Of a DNA stretch of 62,746 nucleotides, positions 24,078 to 32,770 are shown in pieces. A program made the translations under genes and the position numbers. A model generated the notes under the pieces. That model made no database searches and was not told the origin of the DNA. It worked only from the letters and a program-made list of their open reading frames with translations. Within the stretch, counting starts at the first letter, position 1, and every line of letters starts with the position of its first letter. Origin of the DNA: Glycocaulis sp. (GTDB taxonomy: Bacteria; Pseudomonadota; Alphaproteobacteria; Caulobacterales; Maricaulaceae); the NCBI GenBank assembly GCA_022565665.1, contig JAIUMI010000014.1:1-62746 (forward strand), written 5' to 3'.

Positions 24078-24790
24078 TGTTTGGCCTTCTAATCGCGCAG
24101 TGTGAGCGTCTGGAGGATCCGTCCCGCGATGACGGTACGCTCACAGCGCCTGCCATACAGACCGCCCTGCAACTGCGCGCACTCACTGGCGCCATTACGG
24201 CCGCTCACGGTCTTGTTGACGGGCTCAATACGATCCTCACCGAGGCCACCCGTGCGCCGCGTTTCACGCCTTTGCCAGCCACCCTGCCCCAACTCCAGGC
24301 ACTCCGCTCGATCTTGGCCTGGTCCCGGTCTCTCTTCTTCATTGCGGCGCAACTGACTGAAACCAATCAGGCGCTGCATGAGCTGGATCACCCAGCTGGG
24401 CATATCAGCAGTTACGCCGCGCTCTTGCGTGCACGCATCATCCTTCCGGGCAAAGCGTTCATTGGCGGATTTCGCCCGGTAGACCCTGAAAGCCTGATCA
24501 TTCTTCCAGACCGCAAATTCCTGACTGAAACTGGCATGCGCATACTCGGGGAGGCAGCGATCATCAAAACCGCACCAGACCTTCCCGACGGTCTCTCTGA
24601 ATGCCTTATCATCGATCAGCTCAACGCAGCCCTGGATGCCCAGCAGACCGCTAGCCAGCTCATGCGTGAGCTTATCCCGGCGCTCACGCTCAACCGACTG
24701 TCCAGTATCCACACAAGGATGGCAGAGAACCCGGCGATCTTCGGCCGGCTGCCTCCTGGTTGCGATCCCCTCACCCCAATCGTGGGATAG
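24077..24790 (+). CDS. Hypothetical protein
   Basis: 237 residues with GTG start overlapping the preceding stop (TAGTG). Predicted mostly helical, Leu/Ala-rich (TALQLRALTGAITAAHGLVDG; QLMRELIPALTLNRLSSI). No signal peptide, no obvious catalytic motifs. Co-transcribed with the 23604 gene and just upstream of the large ParB gene. Confidence 0.55.
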   Translation: MFGLLIAQCERLEDPSRDDGTLTAPAIQTALQLRALTGAITAAHGLVDGLNTILTEATRAPRFTPLPATLPQLQALRSILAWSRSLFFIAAQLTETNQALHELDHPAGHISSYAALLRARIILPGKAFIGGFRPVDPESLIILPDRKFLTETGMRILGEAAIIKTAPDLPDGLSECLIIDQLNAALDAQQTASQLMRELIPALTLNRLSSIHTRMAENPAIFGRLPPGCDPLTPIVG

Positions 24791-24811
24791 AGAGAAAAAT
24801 GAGGGACGAAG

Positions 24812-24828
24812 GATGCTTTTTCAGCATC
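24812..24828 (+). promoter_or_regulatory. Hairpin upstream of the parB ribosome-binding site
   Basis: GATGCT and AGCATC form a 6-bp stem with a T-rich loop. It lies 7 bases before the Shine-Dalgarno AGGAG (24836-24840) of the parB gene, so the RBS itself stays open. Confidence 0.35.
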
Positions 24829-24848
24829 TTATGACAGGAGAACAACCC

Positions 24849-26720
24849 ATGTCCCCAACTCTCATTCCGCTTCAGCAGCTGGTCGTGTGCGAGTCAAATG
24901 TCCGCTCACGTCCCTATACGCCTGAGAGCGTGGCATCACTTGCCGCCTCTATCGAAAGAAAAGGGCTGCTGCAGTCGCCTCTTGGCTACCGGAAAAGCAA
25001 AAAGCGCGTCGCGCTTTATGGTGGTGGCCGTCGGCTCAAGGCCCTGCAACTGCTTGACCAGGAAGGCCGGCTTCCCGAATCCCTTCAAGCGGGCATCCCT
25101 GTCAATCTACGCGACGGTTCGCTTGCCGACCGCGTCGCAGCATCGTTTGACGAAAATGTGGAACGCGTTGATCTTTCCCCCGTTGAGCAGTTCCACGCTT
25201 TCCAGCGTCTTCGCGAACAAGGCCTGGATGACGATGCCATCGCTATCGAAATGAACGTCACCGCCCGTATCGTGCGTCAGCGGCTATCCCTTTCTGCACT
25301 TCATCCGCGTATCCTGGAAGCCTTTGAAGAAGGCAAGTTCGGGATTGAATTCCTGCAGGCGTTCACTTCCACCGATAACACCGAGCGCCAACTGGAAGTG
25401 CTCGATGAGATGCTCAACGCCTATTACAAATGGTCGGTCCACCAGCTGCGCCACCAACTTCTTCACGACGCGATTACGCCTTCACATCGGCTTGTGAAGT
25501 TCGTCGGCCGGGAGAATTATGAAGCGGCGGGCGGTTCTTTCACTGAAGACCTCTTTGACGAGAATCAATGCTTCTGCGACAACCCCGCGCTACTCACCGA
25601 GCTGGCGACGGGCAAACTTGAAGAGCATGCCGCCGCGATTGCAGATGAGGGCTGGAAATGGGTCACCCCAGTGACAACCCTGGTGTACTCCGAGATCCGC
25701 GAGTATGGCCGTCACTATCCCGAAAATCGCTTCCGTGATGAAGCGGCTGAGAACCGGGATGCGGAAATCTCTGCCCGGCTGGAAGTTCTTGAATCACTTT
25801 ATCAATCGGAGACTGACGACGACGCTCTCGCCAAACTGGGCGAGGAATTTGACTCCCTCGAAAGTGAGCGGGAAACCCTCACGATCGAAGCCTTTACTGA
25901 CGATCAGATTGCTCAATCGGGTGTCTTCGTCTCTGTCTCCCAGACGGGTGAGCTTTTGGTAGAACGGGGGCTCATTCGCCCTGAAGATCAGTCGGCCGCG
26001 CCGGAAGCCCCCTCCCCTTCTTCTGAAGAGAACGCGCAAACTTCCCAGAATGCAGACCAGGACAAGGCCTATCGCCTCTCCAATCGTCTGGCTGAGGACA
26101 TTGATCGCGCTCTGCAGGCAGGTATCCAGCACGCCATCATGGAGGATCAGAAAACAGCCTTCCTGCTTTCCACCGCGCACCTGGCCAAGATAACCTTCCG
26201 TCACAGCCGGCGTTCAATCACCATCTCCTCTGATGGTCCTGCGAACAACGCATCAGCAATCGAGGTCATCACTTCCCAGAAGGCCTCTGAACAATTCGAT
26301 GCCTGGTCGGAACGTCTGAAGAATGCCGAATGCCTGCTTGAAGAGCTGGCCAGCTGGCCTGAAGATGACGTGCACGCCTTGCATACCTTCTGTGCCGCAC
26401 ATCTCTATACCCGTTCGACTGATTGGGGTCGTAATAATAATCCCGACAGCCACCAGACACTTCGCGGCCTTCTTGGCTTCAAACCTGAGAACCATTTTTC
26501 TGCTGACGCAGCCTTCTTTGGTCATTTCACGAAGGGGCAAATCGCCACGGCCTGCCAGATCATGGACTCAACGATGACGCCTGCATCGAATGCCAAGAAG
26601 TCGGATATGGTTCCCGTTGCCACCAAGCTCGCCGCCAAATCTGGTTGGCTCCCATCTGCTTTCACCGACGAAAGGGGCTATGGCCTCGTTGCTCCTACTC
26701 CAGCTCTAGAAGACGCGTAG
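24849..26720 (+). CDS. parB: Large ParB/RepB-family partition protein
   Basis: 623 residues from the ATG at 24849. N-terminal ParB/Srx nuclease-like domain: VCESNVRSRPYTPESVASL, the box-II GGGRRLKAL (CTP-binding region) and ENVERVDLSPVEQFHAF. A helix-turn-helix follows (LDDDAIAIEMNVTARIVRQR). The C-terminal ~350 residues are an acidic extension absent from chromosomal ParB, with a Pro/Ser/Glu linker near 380. Such long ParB-like proteins are common in leading regions of conjugative plasmids. It is not adjacent to parA, so a role other than partition, for example anti-SOS or transcription control, is possible. Confidence 0.85.
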   Translation: MSPTLIPLQQLVVCESNVRSRPYTPESVASLAASIERKGLLQSPLGYRKSKKRVALYGGGRRLKALQLLDQEGRLPESLQAGIPVNLRDGSLADRVAASFDENVERVDLSPVEQFHAFQRLREQGLDDDAIAIEMNVTARIVRQRLSLSALHPRILEAFEEGKFGIEFLQAFTSTDNTERQLEVLDEMLNAYYKWSVHQLRHQLLHDAITPSHRLVKFVGRENYEAAGGSFTEDLFDENQCFCDNPALLTELATGKLEEHAAAIADEGWKWVTPVTTLVYSEIREYGRHYPENRFRDEAAENRDAEISARLEVLESLYQSETDDDALAKLGEEFDSLESERETLTIEAFTDDQIAQSGVFVSVSQTGELLVERGLIRPEDQSAAPEAPSPSSEENAQTSQNADQDKAYRLSNRLAEDIDRALQAGIQHAIMEDQKTAFLLSTAHLAKITFRHSRRSITISSDGPANNASAIEVITSQKASEQFDAWSERLKNAECLLEELASWPEDDVHALHTFCAAHLYTRSTDWGRNNNPDSHQTLRGLLGFKPENHFSADAAFFGHFTKGQIATACQIMDSTMTPASNAKKSDMVPVATKLAAKSGWLPSAFTDERGYGLVAPTPALEDA

Positions 26721-26738
26721 CTTCTTCAAGAGCATCTG

Positions 26739-26783
26739 GCAGGGCGGTTTGCGTTTTCTCCTGGCGTGAACCGCCCTGCTTTA
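26739..26783 (+). terminator. Terminator after parB
   Basis: GCAGGGCGGTT (26739-26749) and AACCGCCCTGC (26769-26779) form a perfect 11-bp stem with a 19-base loop, followed by TTTATGTTT. Confidence 0.65.
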
Positions 26784-26867
26784 TGTTTGCAAGTTGATCC
26801 GATTCCAGATCATTTCTCTGATGTCCTTCAGAACCGGGTTGGCGGTTCCAAGGTATGGCAGCGATAA

Positions 26868-27130
26868 CATTGTTGCACATTGTTCCCCATGTTGCCCCGG
26901 TGTGCCGGGGATACCATGGTGCACCACCCGCGCCATTGTTGCTAATGTCCCCATTGTACGCCATGTTGCACGAGGACAACCCCGGTGCCGGTGTGCTACA
27001 ATGTGACCGATGTTCTACGGCGTGCGCATTGTCCCCATTGTACCCCGCTGACGACCTTGTTACCTTATGTTAACCGTGGTTTGCCATGTTGCCAGCGTTG
27101 AACAACGGCACCTGCGTGCTACCGTGTTTC
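26868..27130 (+). repeat. Array of short decamer-like repeats upstream of parA (candidate centromere)
   Basis: Four contiguous 10-mers open the array: CATTGTTGCA, CATTGTTCCC, CATGTTGCCC, CGGTGTGCCG (26868-26907). Related units recur downstream: CATTGTTGCT, AATGTCCC, CATTGTACGC, CATGTTGCAC (26934-26971), CAATGTGACC, GATGTTCTAC (26999-27018), CATTGTCCC, CATTGTACCC (27027-27045), with looser copies to about 27130. The 10-bp step places every unit on one DNA face. An array like this before parA suits a parS/parC centromere and operator bound by the partition adaptor. Confidence 0.6.
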
Positions 27131-27148
27131 CATGAAGGAGAATGTCTT

Positions 27149-27835
27149 ATGCCTCACAAGGTCATCAGCATCGCCACATCAAAAGGCGGTGCCGGCAAGA
27201 CAACGCTCAGCATCAGCCTCGCCAGCGCATTCGCCGAACAGGGCGGGCGGATTGCGCTAATCGATACCGATCCTCAAGGCTCACTGACGTCCTGGGCAGA
27301 AAAAGCCGATCTGCCTGAATCGATTTCAGTCTACTCGGAATCCACTGATGAAAACCGCGTGATAGATCTAATTGAGGCCGCAAGCCAATCTCACCATTTG
27401 ACGATTGTAGACGTGCAGGGAACCGCCAACACGCTGGCACATACTGCTATGGCCTTCTCCGATCTCGTCATTATCCCGATGAAAGCCTCGGAATTTGATG
27501 CCCGAGCCGCATTCGACACTCTAACCGCAGTGAGGGCCGTCTCACGGAGCCGCCGGAGCGAAATAGAATTCATGCCGGTTCTCAACTGCCTTTCACCGGC
27601 GATTGCGTCCCGCACCGCTCAGGCTATTCGTGAAGGCTTTGAACAAGCCGGTATAACCGTCCAGACAGGCCTTTCAGAGAGAGAAGCTTTCAGGTGCATC
27701 TCAGCCTATGGGGGCTCTCTGTTCCAACTCTCCGATAGCCAGGCGCCCGGTCTTGCCAAGGCCAAAGCCGAAGCACTCGATTTCGCCAGCCTTGTCGCAG
27801 ACAGGCTGGGCATCTCACAGACACAGGCTGCATAG
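27149..27835 (+). CDS. parA: ParA-family partition ATPase
   Basis: 228 residues from the ATG at 27149 (AAGGAG upstream), the short type Ib form without an N-terminal helix-turn-helix. Deviant Walker A KGGAGKTT at 12-19, Walker A' LIDTDPQGSLTSWA and Walker B TIVDVQGTA are present. It would move plasmid copies on the nucleoid. The lack of a DNA-binding N-terminus implies that the small downstream protein, not ParA, binds the repeat array and represses the operon. Confidence 0.93.
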   Translation: MPHKVISIATSKGGAGKTTLSISLASAFAEQGGRIALIDTDPQGSLTSWAEKADLPESISVYSESTDENRVIDLIEAASQSHHLTIVDVQGTANTLAHTAMAFSDLVIIPMKASEFDARAAFDTLTAVRAVSRSRRSEIEFMPVLNCLSPAIASRTAQAIREGFEQAGITVQTGLSEREAFRCISAYGGSLFQLSDSQAPGLAKAKAEALDFASLVADRLGISQTQAA

Positions 27836-27846
27836 GGGAGGGCAGA

Positions 27847-28242
27847 ATGGTCGAGAAACCCAAACTCACCTTCTTCGAAGAAGCACCGGCTAACGCGAAG
27901 TCTCCAGCGATCACCAGGACACGCGAAGAAGTCCTCGCCGCAACGCAGGTGATGAACAAGACACGCGGGATCTCACCAGTGAAGCCGCGTTCCAGATCTG
28001 GACCTATCCCCAAAGAGCGGACCCGATCAGACCGTATCACTGCTCGCACCTATCCCGAGCATTCGGCCGTTGCAAAATACCTCTTTGAGAAACACCGCGC
28101 GGCCGGGCCCGTCCTCGAAGCAGCCATTCTTCAGTTTGCACGTGACGTCATCAAACGAGGCAGTATCAACGACCAGCTCCTATCCGAGCAGCAGATTGCG
28201 GATCTTCAAACTCTGGTCGATCGTGCGGCATCAAATAATTAA
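27847..28242 (+). CDS. Small partition partner protein (candidate centromere-binding adaptor)
   Basis: 131 residues, 11 bases after parA. Disordered, basic N-terminus (SPVKPRSRSGPIPKERTR), then a helical C-terminal half (YPEHSAVAKYLFEKHRAAGPVLEAAILQFARDV) that could be a ribbon-helix-helix or helix-turn-helix dimer. Type Ib ParA operons encode such a small protein second, with a flexible basic tail that stimulates ParA. Function inferred from size and position only. Confidence 0.6.
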   Translation: MVEKPKLTFFEEAPANAKSPAITRTREEVLAATQVMNKTRGISPVKPRSRSGPIPKERTRSDRITARTYPEHSAVAKYLFEKHRAAGPVLEAAILQFARDVIKRGSINDQLLSEQQIADLQTLVDRAASNN

Positions 28243-28281
28243 CGACTGTCGCGCACATCAAAAACCGACTATAAAACAACC

Positions 28282-28298
28282 ATATACATATTGTATAT
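28282..28298. promoter_or_regulatory. ATATAC-N5-GTATAT dyad upstream of the strawberry-notch gene
   Basis: ATATAC (28282-28287), spacer ATATT, GTATAT (28293-28298): a perfect dyad with the same 5-base spacing as the site at 4769. It overlaps an AT-rich promoter-like stretch. Confidence 0.45.
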
Positions 28299-28339
28299 TT
28301 TGCTTGTGCATAAGATAGCTGCGTGCTACACCATTCAAC

Positions 28340-28411
28340 GTCAACAAACACGTTGACCATCCCACTTGGCCGGGCTGCTTGCCCACCCCCGTAAATCGGC
28401 AGCCCGGCCAA
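28340..28411 (+). other. Tandem hairpins between parA operon and strawberry-notch gene
   Basis: GTCAAC/GTTGAC (28340-28345, 28352-28357; loop 6) is followed by a 13-bp perfect stem TTGGCCGGGCTGC / GCAGCCCGGCCAA (28366-28378, 28399-28411; loop 20). No T-run follows, so simple termination is doubtful. They may form a structured leader, or a fold in single-stranded plasmid DNA during transfer. Confidence 0.45.
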
Positions 28412-28479
28412 CTCCTATATCGACGCCATACGTGACATTGCACCGCTCCACCGCCCGAAAGGGAAAGAGGGGAGGGGGC

Positions 28480-28500
28480 CTCCTGAAGCTTTTTCAGGAG
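28480..28500 (+). promoter_or_regulatory. Hairpin sequestering the strawberry-notch Shine-Dalgarno
   Basis: CTCCTGAA (28480-28487) pairs with TTCAGGAG (28493-28500), loop GCTTT. The AGGAG ribosome-binding site is inside the 3' arm, 4 bases before the ATG at 28505. Confidence 0.5.
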
Positions 28501-28504
28501 AAAG

Positions 28505-31500
28505 ATGATGCACCAACAGTCTTCGCTCTCGCGTGCCGCCACATTATTTGCTGGCACGCACATAGAGTGCCCGCTATCGCGGGCCTCTATCAATGACGTC
28601 ATGGACACCACCCATGAGTCTGGCAAGTGGGAATGGCGGGACGCATACGACGCTATCGAAGCCGCCACCGTGCTGCGTATCCTTGCAAGCAATCCCGCCA
28701 GCTCCGTGGCTGAACTACTATCTATCGCCACTCAGCTCCAGCACTGGAAGCCTACTCAAACCATTCGTTCAATCGCCAGCCAGTCGCGCGAGCTATTCTC
28801 CACACCCCCCATTCTGGCTGCCGCCGCGACAAGCCTGCTCAATCTACATAGCGATCATCGCGTGCTCGAACCATCGGCCGGGAACGGTATGCTGGCTGCA
28901 TTTGCAGCTCTGAAAGGTGCCGCACTCACGCTCAATGAGCCTAATGCTCAGTCGCGTTCAGTTCTCAAATTCCTCTTTCCCACAGCCGAAATACTGGATG
29001 CCGACGCAGCCGTGCTTGACGCTTTGACAGCGCCAGGCGGCCTGTATCACCGGGCAATCATCAACCCGCCCTTCGCTCATGCCGAACGTCATCTGAAGAC
29101 CCTGATCTCCTGCCTCGATAGTGAAGGTGTTGCCGTCGCCTTGCTGCCAGCGCGATTGACGGACGCCAGTACATTGTCTGCCGTCCTGGGTGACAGGGCT
29201 GAGTGCGACGTCCTGATGTCTCTTGCTCCGAAGCTATTCGCTCATGCAGGCGTCTCTACCGCCACCGCTCTGGTGCGCTTGATCAAACGCCCTCCGCGCA
29301 AGCTCCCCGATGTTCAACCCATCGCCGACTATGACGAGCTGAAAACTGCTGTTCAGGACATCCGCCGAGCTTCCAACGCTCAACCAGGCGCTGCCCCATC
29401 CAATACTCCAGTCTCAGGACAACTTGGTCTGGATCTCGGCCAAGGCTCTGCGAACCGTCCGTCCCGCGTGCGGTCATTCGGCTCATTCCGTCCTCCGCTT
29501 CCGGGAAAACCCTTGCAATATCGCACCACCGAGCCGCAATCTGCCCAGCCGGCCGGAGACTCTGCCATCTTCGCACGATACCGCCCCAGCCGTGTCTCTC
29601 TCGAAGATGCCAAGCCTCATATCACCCCGCTTGTCGAAACGTTCTCGATGGCGTCCGTCCCGGCGCCCATACCTACCTACCAGCCCTGCCTTCCCGGCCG
29701 TGTGATCAAGTCTGGGATCCTCACCGACGCTCAACTGGAATCCATCATCTATGCCGGTCAGGCTCACGAACGCTTCATTCCCGGCACCTATCTGCCCAAC
29801 GAAAGCGCTCTAGACCTCAACGAACACCCCGAAGGCAATGCCTACCGGTATGGCTACTTCATTGCCGACGGCACCGGGGTAGGGAAGGGGCGTGAAATTG
29901 CCGGGATCCTCATGGACAATCTCTGCCGCGGCCGCACGCGTCACCTCTGGATTTCAGAAAGCGCCACCTTGATAGAAGACGCTCGGCGTGACTGGACCGC
30001 CCTTGGCGGCCGCTCACACGAGGTAATTGATCTCAAAGCCATCTCCGCCAACGACGATATCTCCAATGTCGAAGGTATCCTCTTCGCGACTTACGCAACT
30101 CTGCGCATGGGCTCCACTCAATCACGACGAGCCCGCATCGACCAGATTATCGAGGCGTTCGGCACCGATTTTGACGGCTTGATCATCTTCGACGAAGCCC
30201 ACGCCATGGGCGCTGCGATCCAGATCGAGGGCAAGATCGGTATGGGCAAGGCATCCCAGACCGGCCTCACCGGCCTGCGCCTGCAAAATATGCTCCCAGA
30301 GGCCCGCATCGTTTATGTGTCAGCCACCGGAGGCTCTCACGTCGAGAATTTGGCCTACGCTACGCGCCTCGGCCTCTGGGGTTGCTCCAAGACGCCTTTC
30401 GATACCCGTGAAGCCTGCCTATCCAATCTCTCTGCAGGCGGTCCTGCAGCCCTGGAACTGCTGATGAGAGAGCTTAAGGGCAGGGGGCTCTACACCGCCC
30501 GTTCTCTGAGCTACGAGGGTGTTTCGTATGACCCGCTAACCCACGATTTCACCGCGGAGGATATCGCGCTTTGGGATGAATGGTCAGCCGCCTGGACCGT
30601 CATCCATTTGAACCTCCAGTCCGCTCTGGAATCCACGGGCATTGTCGATGAAACGAAGGCCACCAATTCCAGATCGGCAAAAGCCGCTGCCCTGTCTGCC
30701 TTTGAATCCACCAAGCTCCGGTTTTTCGGCCACCTGCTTCAAACCATTCAGTCACCAGCTCTGATCGAAGCCATAGAAGACGACATCGCCAATGGCCTGG
30801 CTCCCGTCGTGCAAGTCACTTCCACCAATCAATCCGTTCTTGACCGCCGATTGAAACACGCAGCCGAAATGGGCATCGAGAATATCGACATCACCCCGAA
30901 GGAGTACGTGATCGATTATCTTGAAAACGCCTTCCCGGTCGTGAAGCAACAACCGATTTATGAGGACGGTGAGATCGTCGACACCCGACCCCTAATCGAC
31001 CAGGACGGCAACTTTGTCGTCTGTCCTGAAGCCGTCGCTGCACGAGAAGCCCTGTTGACCCGGCTTCTCCTGCTTCCTGAGTGTCTGGGGGCACTCGATC
31101 AGCTCGTCCTGCACTTTGGCCCCGACCGTCTGGCCGAATGCACCGGACGATCCCGGCGCCTGATCATGGCCAATGGGACTCGCACGCTTGTAACCCGGCC
31201 GGCGAGTTCAAATCCGGCCGAAGCAGCCCGTTTCATGGCAGGTGATGCAGATCTGCTCGTCTTCTCCGACGCTGGCGGTACAGGCCGTTCCTATCACGCC
31301 AGTCTCGACCACCAGAACCAGAAGCGCCGCAGCCATTATCTTATCGAACCTGGCTGGCGCGCATCCAAAGCCATTCAGGGCCTTGGCCGCTCTCACCGCT
31401 CCAATCAGGCGGAGCCACCCCGGTTCCGCCCCGTATCAACGAATCTCGCCGGCCAAAAACGCTTCATATCCACCATTGCACGCCGTCTTGAGGTGCTGGG

Positions 31501-32659
31501 GGCCTTCACAAAGGCTGACAGACGTTCAGCTGGCGACCAGCTCTTTTCTGCCCTGGATAATCTGGAAGGCCCCTACGCCTTCGGTGCCTACCGCAACTGG
31601 GTTCATCAGCTCGCCTCGGGAAAAGCGTGTATCTCTGCGGTTAAATTCGAGGAGCTGACAGGTCTCCAACTGACTGCTAACGCAGCCCCGATCTCCGACC
31701 TCCCTGCCATCACACGCTGGCTCAACAGGCTCCTGGCGCTGCCTTTCGCCATGCAGAACGCCATCTTCGCAGAATTTTTCGGCCTGCTGGAAGCCTCGCT
31801 CGAACAGGCGAAATCACAAGGCGTCCTCGATCACGAGATATCCATGATCACCGCCGATGAAATCCGTTTGCTTGAGCGCCATCAGCTCCCTGCCGATCCT
31901 GAAGGCTTCCTGCCCGGCTATGTCTCTGTCTATGAGACAACCAACATCCTCCACCCCCGGTCCCTGGATGCTCTCTCTATCGTCCCTGAGTACATCTCGG
32001 GCTATTACAAGGACCGTAAAACGCATACGCCCATCCTCGCATCCATGCCCCGCCTCGCCGCAGGCGATAACGGCATTCCCTACACCATCCTCACGCTCGA
32101 CAGCCCGTCTTCACGCTGGCATCAGTCAGAAAATGCCCTCATCATGCGCTACGACGAGATCGACCAGGAAGAATTCACCCGGCTCTGGGACGCCGCCCAA
32201 TCCAAGCCGGCACAGATTCAAAAGCGCCTGGTCCATATCCTCCACGGTGCCAGCCTCCACCTTTGGCGGTCCTTTGAATCATCAGATATCTCCGTGCGCC
32301 GGATCATGGACGAAAGCGGCGAGTCCGTTGTCGGCCGGCTGCTCACTGCCAATCAGGCCCAAATGCTTGCCGACATTGAAACGCGTCAGAAACCCGATCA
32401 CCTTATCTCCCGGCTGAGAGAGGGGCGATCCATAAGCCACACGGCATCGAGCCTTCACCTCGTTCCAACACGCTTCATGGACAAGCCCGTGATCGAGATT
32501 CGCGGCTGGAAGCCCGATGACCTGCCATTCTGGACCTCTCTTGGAGCCCAGGCACAGCGTCATGCCTACCAGATGCGTCTAACCGTTCCCGATCAGGACG
32601 CTCTTGGCTTCCTTCAACAACTCCATCAATCCCGGCCTGATCTTGTATTGGCGGCCTGA
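28505..32659 (+). CDS. Strawberry-notch-like superfamily 2 helicase fused to a methyltransferase-like domain
   Basis: 1384 residues. N-terminal part (about 100-260) is an SAM-dependent methyltransferase fold: VLEPSAGNGMLAAFAA and the catalytic-type motif NPPF near 187. The helicase starts with GYFIADGTGVGKGREIAG (Walker A near 455), DEAH box IIFDEAHAMGA near 562, VYVSATGGS (motif III) and helicase C motifs ending QGLGRSHRSNQ. Strawberry-notch-type proteins with this layout are frequent on conjugative plasmids and phages, with roles suggested in anti-restriction or DNA modification; none proven. Intact, no frameshift. Confidence 0.88.
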   Translation: MMHQQSSLSRAATLFAGTHIECPLSRASINDVMDTTHESGKWEWRDAYDAIEAATVLRILASNPASSVAELLSIATQLQHWKPTQTIRSIASQSRELFSTPPILAAAATSLLNLHSDHRVLEPSAGNGMLAAFAALKGAALTLNEPNAQSRSVLKFLFPTAEILDADAAVLDALTAPGGLYHRAIINPPFAHAERHLKTLISCLDSEGVAVALLPARLTDASTLSAVLGDRAECDVLMSLAPKLFAHAGVSTATALVRLIKRPPRKLPDVQPIADYDELKTAVQDIRRASNAQPGAAPSNTPVSGQLGLDLGQGSANRPSRVRSFGSFRPPLPGKPLQYRTTEPQSAQPAGDSAIFARYRPSRVSLEDAKPHITPLVETFSMASVPAPIPTYQPCLPGRVIKSGILTDAQLESIIYAGQAHERFIPGTYLPNESALDLNEHPEGNAYRYGYFIADGTGVGKGREIAGILMDNLCRGRTRHLWISESATLIEDARRDWTALGGRSHEVIDLKAISANDDISNVEGILFATYATLRMGSTQSRRARIDQIIEAFGTDFDGLIIFDEAHAMGAAIQIEGKIGMGKASQTGLTGLRLQNMLPEARIVYVSATGGSHVENLAYATRLGLWGCSKTPFDTREACLSNLSAGGPAALELLMRELKGRGLYTARSLSYEGVSYDPLTHDFTAEDIALWDEWSAAWTVIHLNLQSALESTGIVDETKATNSRSAKAAALSAFESTKLRFFGHLLQTIQSPALIEAIEDDIANGLAPVVQVTSTNQSVLDRRLKHAAEMGIENIDITPKEYVIDYLENAFPVVKQQPIYEDGEIVDTRPLIDQDGNFVVCPEAVAAREALLTRLLLLPECLGALDQLVLHFGPDRLAECTGRSRRLIMANGTRTLVTRPASSNPAEAARFMAGDADLLVFSDAGGTGRSYHASLDHQNQKRRSHYLIEPGWRASKAIQGLGRSHRSNQAEPPRFRPVSTNLAGQKRFISTIARRLEVLGAFTKADRRSAGDQLFSALDNLEGPYAFGAYRNWVHQLASGKACISAVKFEELTGLQLTANAAPISDLPAITRWLNRLLALPFAMQNAIFAEFFGLLEASLEQAKSQGVLDHEISMITADEIRLLERHQLPADPEGFLPGYVSVYETTNILHPRSLDALSIVPEYISGYYKDRKTHTPILASMPRLAAGDNGIPYTILTLDSPSSRWHQSENALIMRYDEIDQEEFTRLWDAAQSKPAQIQKRLVHILHGASLHLWRSFESSDISVRRIMDESGESVVGRLLTANQAQMLADIETRQKPDHLISRLREGRSISHTASSLHLVPTRFMDKPVIEIRGWKPDDLPFWTSLGAQAQRHAYQMRLTVPDQDALGFLQQLHQSRPDLVLAA

Positions 32660-32676
32660 TTTCTAGACGGTGATCT

Positions 32677-32704
32677 GCAGCCCCGGCATTGCCGCCGGGG
32701 CTGC
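32677..32704 (+). terminator. Stem-loop after the strawberry-notch gene
   Basis: A perfect 11-bp stem (GCAGCCCCGGC / GCCGGGGCTGC, loop ATTGCC) begins 18 bases after the stop codon. No strong T-run, so weak or Rho-assisted. Confidence 0.55.
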
Positions 32705-32770
32705 TGACCCTAATTGCCTGTTATATCGTTTACTCTTGCCCGATATATATGCCTGCTATAAACCGCCGCC

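Noticed and set aside
26868-27130. Possible CRISPR array from the regular short repeats
   Set aside because: Units are about 10 bp, imperfect and often contiguous, with no spacers of constant length and no cas genes. A partition or iteron array fits better.
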